The position numbers were made by a program, and so were the translations under genes. DNA of 64,000 bases from Motacilla alba alba. Lineage: Eukaryota > Chordata > Aves > Passeriformes > Motacillidae. This document shows, in pieces, positions 53,822-62,595 of the stretch. A model generated the notes under the pieces. The model did not search any database. It was not told the origin of the DNA and was given only the letters and a program-made list of their open reading frames with translations. Every line of letters starts with the position of its first letter. The stretch's first letter is position 1. The stretch spans positions 6,330,254 to 6,394,253 of the forward strand of contig NC_052020.1 of assembly GCF_015832195.1 (NCBI RefSeq). The letters run 5' to 3'.

Positions 53822-55577
53822 AGGATTTGTAGGAATCCTTCTGGTCTTTCAGCTGTGGGTGATTCTAAGAAATGAATGAGCAACTTCAACTAGCTGCATA
53901 TGCAGAATGTTTAATCTTATCAAGTGTGCACAGCGGTTCAAGATATTTTTCCTTTTGGATTATTTTCCCCTCTCTTAATATAAAGGAAAGAAATTATATA
54001 CCTGTATCTTGACTTCTAAATATGCATTCATGAAAGGGAGTTTGTAATTTTGAATTCCACAGTCTTCATCTCCCAGTCATTACCTGGGACAGATATGAAA
54101 CTCAGAGAACAACTCTGACGGGTTCCAGGTTCACCTCAGAGATTAGAAAAGGGATTTTTTTCTTGTGTTGATCTTCCCTGGTGTTGCAGCTGATTGTTTT
54201 GTGGAAAAGAATGTCAAGATATTCCATAGGACAGAGTCAAGGAAATTCAGACTTCCCAAGGTGTCTGCTCTCAGGGCAAGCTCTCTGTCCCCTCAAACAG
54301 GAGCTCTGGAGTAAACTGAAATGTCACTGGACTGAAAAATCAAATATTAAACTCTCTGTGCATCACTGACTGTGCCTGTAAATAGGAGCTGGCAAATTGT
54401 GTGCCCCTCTTAGGGTGAACCAGTACTAAAATACAGAATATTGCTCTGTGCACTTGGGTGAAATTTGCGTGCAAAGCTCACATAAGCACCATGCAAAAAT
54501 CAAACACACAGAGGAAAAAAATCTACCTGCTGTGACACACACACACTCTTGAATTCTGCAATCATCACATGCTTACACATGAGGCAGTTAGAAAGAAAAA
54601 GAAAGCTTGGTAAATGTGATGAAAAATAAAAAAAAAAAAACCTGTAGAAAAAGGAAAATGGGAGGGGTGGAAAAGTGAAGAGGTGGATAATTCTGAGAAA
54701 CAGGCATCCAGCTTGGCTTCAGATACAAAGGGAGCTTTTTAAGCTCCTAACACATGGTTTTCTAGCAAACAGTGCTAGCATGGCCCTGAGTTTTTCCAAA
54801 CAAGGCATTCAGTCAGGAAAATTATGAAATCAAATAAGTACAAATTGCCTCCAATGCAGTAGGCTCATGTATGTTAATTACAATTAATTTTTAAGTCAGA
54901 CTAAGTAGAACTATTATTCCAAAAGAAGATGCCTGTCATAGACTCCACTGAATGGACACAGAGCTGTGTTAAGGGTATTGTTTTCAGCTGGAAAAGTAGT
55001 GTCAAGAGAAAAAGGAGGAGGAACTTCTTTTAAAAACAGTTTTCTGTCTGGTTTCCAGTCCCAGAATAGTGGAAGTGAATGAGTTGTTTTAGATGGTTTT
55101 AGAGGCACAGACATCAAGCACCAGACCTCCCTGTGTCCCACCCACCATGAATCCACTCTGACCTGCACCGAGCACACGCTGCAGGATTGGTCACATGGGG
55201 AAGCAGATGGGAGGAGAAAGGAGGGGAAAATAAATTATTTTTATTATTTAATACAATTTGGCCTACAGGCTCGATGTGACTCAGTGCTGAACATCTGGGA
55301 CTGATCACAGAATCACAAACTGAGAAGTAGTCATCTGGCTCCTAGAAATAAACACATTCAGTCCCTCTGCCACAGTGTTACTTCCTTAATGATAGAATGC
55401 AACAGCCATTTTAAGTCCTTTTAATCCTTTCAGACGCAGCATTTTTAACTTTTTAGTACTTTTTAGTATTATTTTTTCACTTCAGACGATGGTAAGCTGC
55501 ATTTGACCTCGGCCTGGCAGCATTTGGGATTGCCCACAGAACTGATTCACTACTTTGCTCCAAAACCTTCTGGTGCA

Positions 55578-55703
55578 ATGGTAGCCTTACAAGTCCATTT
55601 CTTGCTGATTCCATCCCTCATGAGCATCATGGGAGCAGCACAGTACATGATGCAGGATGCAGCCCTGCTGAGCTACATTGACCAGCGTTTTCTGTCTCTG
55701 GAG
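55578..55703 (+). CDS. OLFML1: OLFML1 coding exon 1: start codon and signal peptide
   Basis: Encodes 42 residues beginning MVALQ. A hydrophobic core (residues 5-19) followed by small residues (GAA, 19-21) makes a typical secretion signal, and YIDQRFLSLE resembles the YIYQRFRVLE of human OLFML1. The ATG at 55578 is preferred because it has G at -3 and G at +4, matches the start of the human protein (which has one extra Met), and no ATG lies upstream in the same frame back to 55503. The exon ends GAG before the donor gtatgt at 55704 and leaves a phase 0 intron. The 5' untranslated part and any upstream non-coding exon cannot be placed from sequence alone. Confidence 0.9.
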
Positions 55704-58700
55704 GTATGTGCCTGCTGAATCCTTCTGCAGCAAAAGAGGCTTGGAAATGTGTGGATGTATCACACAGGACAGCCTGTGTGATATAGCAAATCAGGAGGGT
55801 AAATTTCCAGCTTTGTCCAATGAATGAGTAAAATGGTTGCTAAAACTTTGACTGTAATGATCCCAACTTACCACATCATTTGTTGCAGGATAAAATTTCA
55901 TAATGTTGTGTTTTTATTCTGTTATCGTTCGTATTTTTTTAATGACAACATTGAATTTAGCTAAAAATGCAAGTGTTTATACAGAGCTGTCACAGACCAT
56001 CCTAGGGAGCAGTATAAATGTATTTTCACCTGTAGAAGTGCTGTCAAGTATTTATTAGCAAGGAGACAGGAATTTATCGGGTATTTTTCTCCTGTGTACA
56101 GATATCCCTACCTGGAAGGGTAGTTTAAGACACATTCATGCAATCCAGCAGTGTATCTGCATTTCAAACTAACCTTTAATATCTGAGACACTGAAATGCA
56201 GTCCTTTCAATTGCTTGAATTCTTTTTAATTACTTATATAAATGTACCAGTTCTTGGGTTTTTGGTTTTTTTTTTTTTTTATCTACAGTAAAAAACTACC
56301 AGTACTGCAAAATACCTCTTCAGTATTGGTGTGTTATAATCATATATTGTTTATTTTTAATTATTGACATATCCCTGGCTCCTGGCTTGCATTTTCAGAC
56401 TTACAGAGAAGCTCTAACTTGCCTGATTTGATGTCCCTTTTTGTACAAAGCCCTCATTAGTTTTATCTTCTCAACACTGAAGGATTAACCTGATATTCTC
56501 TTCCCACTGTGTAGATGGAGATTTACACTTACTTTGCCACTCTAGGAGTAACTTCACCTGGCAATTTCTATTCCTTTGGCACCCATTAAAAATGAGGTAA
56601 CCTCGGGCATTTGGTGCAAGGGGCACAAAAGGAACAGGACAGAGAGTGAGGCAGATACTGATGACAGCGCTTGAAAGCATTTAAAATAAAAGTTATGTAG
56701 AAAGCAATTAAGCAACTTCCTGGGGACTTATGATCTTGTATAAATGGGGGAGAGAGGAGGTAGCACAGAAAGCACAGCTCACAAGGCAAACCAAACAAAG
56801 ATCTGCTCAAATTCCTCATCTTCCCAAAGTGGCAGCTGAACTGCTATTTTCAGGACACCTATGAAGCAGCTGCATTGCAACAGAGAAACATATTCCTTAC
56901 CTTTGAAAACACTGATAACTTGAATTTATGTGTAAAGAAATAGGTTTTTGGCTTTCTGTGTTTGGGGGTTTTTTTTGGGGTTTTTTTGGGTTTTTTTTGG
57001 GTTTTTTTGTGTTTTTTTTTTTTTTTTTTTTTTTTTTTTGTTGTTGTTTTGTTTGTTTTTTTTTTTTTTTTAATACAGCCAATAATTTGAGGGGGGAAAA
57101 AAACAAAACAAAAAAAATAAACAGTGCAAAACTTCCTCAACTATAGCATTTTAGTGTTTTCATTTTCACCTTTAAATGGGTGAAAAATAACCACACTAGG
57201 TTCTGCCTTGGTCAGAAGAGGTGTATCCATGTGAAATGTTCATGGCTATAGGTTTCCTGCAGAAAACTCCTTGAGACTGCTTCACCAGTGGTCGTACAGG
57301 AGGAGTTCCAGAAAGTTTATGGAAAGCAAGTCATCAGAGATCATGGGCCCTTTGTTACCCCTGGCTGCTTCCATCAGAGCACTTTTCTTCTTTAGGCAGC
57401 AAAACAAACTATCTGGCTGTCAGTAACCACGTCTGTGGCCGCAGCTCTCTTCACAGAGAGCAGCAGGCACAACTTCTCCAAGGACTTTTCCTGGGGAAGG
57501 CAGTGAGAAGCACAGAGAGAAGAAGAGAAAACAATTCTTGTCTCTATTCACTGCTCCTGTTGTTTGGCACATGTGGAATGTGCTATGGAGATTGTTCACC
57601 CAAAGTGATTTGCTAATTGGACATCGGTGAAGGTTGTTTTGATTCCTTGGCCAGCTGGGTCAAAGCTGTGTCCTGGCTGTCTCCAGACAGTCACAGGGCT
57701 TTCTTTAGTATACTGCAGTGTTGTTTAGTATAGCATCTCTTTAGTGTGTAATTTAGTATAGTATTAGTGCAATATAGTATAGCTTAATAAAGCAATTGTT
57801 CAGCCTCCTGAACCATGGAGTCAGAGCACATTATTCACCGTGTTGGGGTCGTCCTGAAACTATACATGTCAAGTCAAAAAATGTGGATTTTTGTCCAAAC
57901 TTTTGAATTCTGTGCCAGTCTGAGATGTTCTCCTCATACAGCCACCCAGCAAGAGCCCCCTGGGCTGGAACAGGTGGGTGCAGGGCACTGCGAAGGAGGG
58001 AACAGCAGGGCTGTGAAAGTAGTCATGAGTGAGGTGGTGATGTACACAGAATACCCATGACTGTCCTTGTGTTCTCTCCCCGTGTTCTGACTGAAGAAGA
58101 GGCTGGAGAAGTGCAGCCAAGACGTGCTGGAATACGTGGACGAGTTCCGAGAGTTCTCCCAGGCAGTGCTGTCCCGCCTGGCAAGGCTGGGCACCGACAA
58201 GGCTGAGCTTAGGGGGGAAGTGGAGAATTTGCTCAGGAGGGTCGAGCACGCCCAGAGGGACATCGACTATTTTGGATCTGTCATGGATTCCAACGCCTGC
58301 GTGGAAGTGCACGAGGACCTGCTGAAACAGCAGCTGCTGGAAGAGGCAGAGGAAAAAAAGAGACTTAAACTCATGCTTAATGCAAGTAAGAACAGTTTGT
58401 TTTTCAGAACTTCGGTGTGAACAGTCCCACGTGTGCATGCTGACACAGGGATAAGAGATTTTCATTAACTGAGTGAATACCACAGATTATTGCAAGGGGG
58501 TTTGGGCTGTGTAAATATGAGACTTATAAAAGTGTATGCAGAAAAGGTAGGGAGGGAGGGAGGGAGGAAAATACAGTTCAAACATTTACTTTGCAGAAAT
58601 TCTACTGCATATCAAATTAATTCTTTGGAAGTTACTTTTTATTATAAAATAAGGTAAAATCCTCTGTAAGCTGTGCTGTTGCAAAGTCACAGAAAAATAC

Positions 58701-61700
58701 ATTTCTGAGTACTGCAGCTGTACTAAGGAATTAGGAATGGTCTTTGCTTTTTGGACTAGGCAGGGTCAAAACCTCAACTCAAAAGTAAATTCATTAATTA
58801 ATAAACTACTTAATTTACTTCTACAATTTTTACCTGCTTTCCTGCTGTGTCATCCTTCCTCTCCTTGTCCCCTCATTTAATAAGAGAGCACACTGGCTTG
58901 GCTGTCAGCAAAGCTTAGATCTGATTTGAAAATTTGGTGTTATGGTACCTAGCATGAAGAATACATGCACAATCTATAATTTTTTTGAAACAAATGACAT
59001 TTTTTAATTATCTTTACCTTAAGAAGTTTTGGTATGGATGTGAACTATGTATTATAGACCTATTTAAAGAAGTCTGTTTTCTTTTCATAGCAGTGAGAAA
59101 TGAAGAGTAAATAATAAGAAATACAAACTGAAATTTTTAAAAAGTGAGTGAAAGAACTTTAGCGTCATCAATTATACAATTCCACTGACTTCAGCAGAAT
59201 TAGGTTGACCTAATTTTACACATAAATTTACAATTTGTTCCTTAGACTTTTCAAACAAATCAGTATTAAGGCAGATGCTTACAGAAGCAATCGCCTATTC
59301 TGCTTCTGAGTTCTCCTCATACTCCACAATTTAGTGCTCTGAATATCAATAGTTCTGTTTTCCATTTAGAGAACTTTTGAACATTGGGCATTTTTTTCAG
59401 AGAGGAAAAAAATTGGGGATTTTTTAAACTGACTGTGGTTAAGGCCCTGAGAAAATTGTATCTTTATGAGAGTTTCAGAGGAGAAAAAATTACTTTGCAT
59501 TGTCATTTGTTGGAAATTATTACTTTTAACTTTATTGTAGCAGCTCATGGTAACTTTGTTTTCAATTTGTTCTCTACCGTCAGTACTAGTCGGATGCTTT
59601 TCCCATTGAATTTAATGTCAAAAGTATTCCCTGTGCAGATTTTACAGCACGCAGAAAAAGTAGGAAGATCCTCAACTCTAGAAAATAGCAGCTCTGCTTC
59701 TATGTTTTCATGTCTTAACCAGACTCTAGGATTATTTTTGCTGACTCACTTCAAAATTCTAGCAGAAAAGAGGGTTTTTATGTCCAGATTTTTTACTGGG
59801 TTTGGGTCGAGCTCACACGGACAATCAGACAAAAATCTGGGTATTTCCCCTGCAGAGGAAGATGCTGCTAAGGCTGTCCAGGGTTTTTGATTCAGCAGCT
59901 TGAATTTTTTTTTAATCTGTCTAATCAGTAAATGTTAGATTTGAGAGAGCTGTTGTGACTTGCTCAGGGAAGGCACTTCCAGAGTGAGGACTCCCAGGAA
60001 AAAAAATCCACTCTGTAGCAGCAATATACAAAAGCTTTGATTAGAGGGTATCAGTGCACACAAATTACATAAAGATTGCTTTCTACAGGCAACTGGAGTC
60101 TTGCCACTGACTTCAATAGGTTCGTATCAGGCCAAACAGGGGGGGCTGGTTTTGCTTTCTCCATTTCATCTGCTGCCAGAACTTCCTGCCTTAGAGCTTT
60201 GTTTGTCCTGTTTACTGAAATGGCTGCACTCCACTGAAAGCAATTCTTTCAACTTCAAATGCTGGGCCCTGTAATTTATGGGTGCCTTTGGTAAACAAGC
60301 TTGTTAATACGCTTTGCTATAGTTTTTCTCCTGGAAAGGATGCTGCTTGATAAAGATCTCAGAGTCTAAATGCCTGAGTCCTCCCAGGCTTGGTGCTTTC
60401 TGGACTTAAACGTCCCTGCAGAGTGCACAGAAAATATGAAGAAGCCAGAGCTGTGACTTGAGGCCAATTTTAACCGTGAGGTAAAGAGCTGGGTGGTTCC
60501 AGCAGCCAAGCTCCTGGCACAGGAATTGGCAGCACAGACATCACCCCAGCTCCTTCAAAGGCCACCTCAGTGCATGCACACCCCTGCTTGTGTGATCTAT
60601 ATTCTGTTCTTGCTCCTTTGTGTGCAGGTGATGGGAAGGTGAATGGGAAGATAGCCCAGTTTTTTGGCTTTCAGTTATGCTGATCTCTTTTTATTTCTAT
60701 TTATACTATAAATGCATAAAAAAGAGGCTATCTGAGGGTAAGACCAGTCCTAAAACAAAAATACTACACATGTTGATAATGGATTTTAATTTGTATGCCT
60801 CCAACAAGAAATGAATTTGATTACTTTACTGTGTTGATCTAAACCAGAAGTCAGTTCTCTGAAGTAAAAATTATAGCCCTGTAAAAGGACAGACAAGAAT
60901 AATCACAAAATCACTAGCTGCGCTCTTGGTCTCCTCTCAGACACAAAATTATCCAAATGTTTTGGATAACACTGGTGTAATAGAACAAAACCCAACACTC
61001 TACAGGTAGATGAAGATACCACAGTTTTATTAGCAGGAATATATAAAATTAATATCATAATGCTATTCAAATATATTATTTATTATTATATATTATTGTA
61101 TAATCATTATATATTATTATATATGATAAAATATTATGGTATATTACATATTATATAGTTATTATATATTACATATATTACATATATTACATATATAATA
61201 TTACATATATAATATTACATATATAATATATAATATAATATATAATATATAATATATAATATATAATATATAATATATAATATATAATATATATTAATAT
61301 ATATTAATATATAATCATATAATAAATATTTTATATTATCTATTATATATTATATATTCTATATTGTATATTATATTGTTATTTTATATTATCCAAGTAT
61401 ATTCAAATATACTATAATATTATTCAAATATAATATCACATAAAACTGTTTTCAGCCCTACTTACCATAGCCACACTGCTGACACCTTTACTGATATATT
61501 GACTCTTTTTTGAGTCAATCCCCTTTACTGACAGATTGATGAATTAAAAGGAAACTAAGTAGTTCAAAGAAAGGAAACTAGAAAATTTACAGACATTCTA
61601 ATTTTATTTTTCTTCGTCTTTGGTTATTTCCTTGCAGGTTGTGACCACATGCTTGCAGGCATTAGGTCCCTGAAGGTAGTTAAGAAGACTGGAGGAAAGC

Positions 61701-62416
61701 ATGGCTCTTGGATGAAAGATCCCGGCAAAAAGCACGCGAAGATTTATTTATTAAGTGGCTCCGTAAATAATGTGATTTTGGAATTTGCCAATATCATGGC
61801 TTTCATGGAAAACAACCAGACTCTGAAGGCTCGCAGAGTGCCCTTGCCACTGCCCTGGGAAGGAACTGGCCACGTCATCTATCAGGGCTTCCTCTTCTAC
61901 CACAGACACGGCTCCTTGAACGAGATCGTCAAATTCCATCTCCAGAGAAGAAACGTAGCTGACCAGATGCTGCTGCCAGGGGCTGGGAGGATTCCTGCCT
62001 ACCAGCTCTCTCCACAGACAAAAATAGACCTGGCTCTCGACGAGCAGGGGCTGTGGGCCCTCCATGCAGAGCCAGAGACCGGGGGGAACATTGTCCTCAG
62101 CAAAATCAACCCCGTGGCCATGGCTGTGGAGCACAGCTGGGACACACCCTGCAGCAGCCGGGATGCTGAGGCAGCTTTCATGGCCTGCAACACCCTCCAC
62201 GTGGTCTACAACTCTCCTTCTGGGGGCTCCTCCCGTATCCAGTGTGTTTATGATGTTTTGGGTGCTCTGAATGCTCACACAAACCCAGGACTGCATTTCC
62301 CAAAACGCCAGGGGGGCCACTCCACCGTACACTACAATCCTAAAGAAAAGCAGCTCTTTGCTTGGGGTGATGGAGCCCAGATCATTTACAAACTTCACAC
62401 AGAGCAGAAAGTTTAA
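55578..62416 (+). CDS. OLFML1: OLFML1, olfactomedin-like protein 1 (three exons, spliced)
   Basis: The coding sequence joins 55578-55703, 58097-58385 and 61638-62416: 1194 nt, 397 residues plus TAA. Order of parts: signal peptide (about residues 1-21), alpha-helical region likely to form a coiled coil (about 28-135), olfactomedin (OLF) domain (about 140-397). The match to vertebrate OLFML1 is clear along the whole length, including LEKC near residue 45, the AQRDIDY block, LLEEAEE, GSWMKD, the DLALDEQGLWALH strand, EHSWDTPC and HYNPKEKQL near the C-terminus. Human OLFML1 has 402 residues, so this copy is full length. OLF-domain proteins of this subgroup are secreted glycoproteins of the extracellular space; the precise role of OLFML1 is poorly known. 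Candidate N-glycosylation sites are N137 (NAS) and N198 (NQT). C140 and C322 occupy the positions of the conserved OLF disulfide of myocilin; C310 and C341 could form a second pair (inference). OLFML3 is the nearest alternative but fits less well. No stop or frameshift is present. Confidence 0.95.
55758..55783. repeat. Perfect 11-bp inverted repeat, 4-base loop
   Basis: TATCACACAGG, loop ACAG, CCTGTGTGATA. It lies 54 bp after the exon 1 donor of OLFML1. Confidence 0.9.
56961..57075. repeat. G-run/T-run tract in OLFML1 intron 1
   Basis: Runs of 5, 4, 3 and 3 G (56964-56968, 56977-56980, 56988-56990, 56999-57001) separated by 7-8 T, then a long T run broken by GTTGTTG. Confidence 0.92.
57480..57866 (+). 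mobile_element. Solo LTR of the second family, copy B, in OLFML1 intron 1
   Basis: Collinear with the copy at 32382-32765 and in the same orientation as OLFML1. It includes a TAGTATA-rich stretch followed by CTTAATAAAGCAATTGTTC, so it carries its own AATAAA (57786-57791). It ends about 230 bp before the exon 2 acceptor. No internal retroviral sequence adjoins it. Ends are approximate. Confidence 0.78.
57786..57791 (+). promoter_or_regulatory. LTR polyadenylation signal within OLFML1 intron 1
   Basis: AATAAA in sense with OLFML1, at the usual position near the R region of the LTR. Whether it acts on OLFML1 transcripts is unknown. Confidence 0.6.
58097..58385 (+). CDS. OLFML1: OLFML1 coding exon 2: helical/coiled-coil segment
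   Basis: Encodes residues 43-138 plus the first base of Ser139. It starts KRLEKCSQD after an AG at 58095-58096, which aligns with human QGLEKCTQA directly after the exon 1 ending LE. The segment is rich in Glu, Leu, Arg and Lys with heptad-like spacing, interrupted by DYFGSVMDSNAC around residues 93-110, and continues LLKQQLLEEAEEKKRL. C48 and C110 have counterparts in the human protein. The donor gtaaga at 58386 gives a phase 1 intron. Read alone the frame runs on past the donor to a stop near 58420, which is intron sequence. Confidence 0.93.
58549..58567. repeat. GGGA microsatellite
   Basis: Four to five GGGA units on the sense strand of OLFML1 intron 2. Confidence 0.9.
61030..61440. repeat. 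AT-rich ATATT/ATATA repeat in OLFML1 intron 2
   Basis: About 400 bp of almost only A and T, with changing short periods (ATTACATAT, ATATAAT, ATATTA). It ends about 200 bp before the exon 3 acceptor. Confidence 0.95.
61638..62416 (+). CDS. OLFML1: OLFML1 coding exon 3: olfactomedin domain and stop
   Basis: This exon completes Ser139 and encodes residues 140-397. The acceptor is a strong pyrimidine tract ending ttgcag at 61637, and the joined codons read NAS-CDHMLAGIRSLK, matching human NAS-CDNMLMGIKSLK. One exon carries the complete OLF domain: C140, GSWMKD (161-166), the FANIMAFMEN block, GTGHVIYQGFLFYH, IDLALDEQGLWALH, DTPC with C310, AAFMACNTLHVVYN with C322, C341, FPKRQGGHSTVHYNPKEKQL and the final IIYKL strand. 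The Asn that binds calcium in myocilin, just before the second disulfide Cys (the NAF motif), is Glu here (EAAF). Calcium binding as in myocilin is therefore doubtful; this rests on an alignment by eye. Confidence 0.96.
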
Positions 62417-62595
62417 AGCCTTTAGCAGCTTTTCAAGCAGACCTAAAAGCCGCCAGTCCCAGGTCAAGACAGCATTTTTATGTGTATTAAAATTGTATTA
62501 TTCCCAGCTGTTACAACTTTCATCCATTTTACGTAACTTCAGACTTATGTACCCCAGTAATCTTAATGCCCAATAAAGGATATGTGAAGACTGAG
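62417..62595 (+). other. OLFML1: OLFML1 3' untranslated region (predicted)
   Basis: Runs from the TAA to shortly after the first canonical polyadenylation signal. About 180 nt, short for a vertebrate 3' UTR. The end is inferred to lie 10-30 nt after AATAAA. A longer alternative UTR using a later signal cannot be excluded. Confidence 0.65.
62572..62577 (+). promoter_or_regulatory. OLFML1: Polyadenylation signal AATAAA for OLFML1
   Basis: Canonical hexamer 156 nt after the OLFML1 stop codon, on the same strand, and the first such hexamer after the stop. Confidence 0.8.

Larger units (their letters stand above)
51286..55577. other. Upstream region of OLFML1, including its presumed promoter
   Basis: No other gene recognised. 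It contains the GATATA hexanucleotide array (53160-53360) and an inverted repeat at 53800-53821. The 150 bp before the OLFML1 ATG have no CpG island and no clear TATA box at a defined start site, so the promoter cannot be placed. A short upstream frame (ATG at 55489, five codons then TGA) would lie in the 5' UTR if transcription starts before it. Confidence 0.5.
55704..58096 (+). other. OLFML1: OLFML1 intron 1 (phase 0)
   Basis: A 2.39 kb intron with donor gtatgt and acceptor gaag. It holds an 11-bp-arm inverted repeat near its start, a G/T-rich low-complexity tract at 56961-57075, and a sense-oriented LTR copy at 57480-57866. No additional exon was recognised, and none is needed because exons 1 and 2 join exactly where the human protein does. 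Confidence 0.88.
58386..61637 (+). other. OLFML1: OLFML1 intron 2 (phase 1)
   Basis: A 3.25 kb intron with donor gtaaga and acceptor ttgcag. It contains a short GGGA repeat (58549-58567) and about 400 bp of AT/ATATT repeat (61030-61440). An open frame of 168 codons at 59384-59890 lies inside it, but its sequence resembles no family that I know and has ordinary intron composition, so it is not called a gene. Confidence 0.88.

Noticed and set aside
55301..55325. CACAGAATCACAAACT resembling the start of a minus-strand CR1
   Set aside because: The following sequence does not continue as CR1, so the similarity is too short to support a call.
56859..57140. Lys/Thr-rich frame on the minus strand
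   Set aside because: It is the translation of the G/T low-complexity tract.
57869..58483. 204-codon minus-strand frame
   Set aside because: It is antisense to OLFML1 exon 2 and has no family match.
59384..59890. 168-codon frame in OLFML1 intron 2
   Set aside because: Composition is ordinary intron, no recognisable domain, and it begins at a non-ATG position.
61751..62467. 238-codon minus-strand frame
   Set aside because: It is antisense to the OLFML1 olfactomedin exon, whose sense frame clearly matches a known protein.
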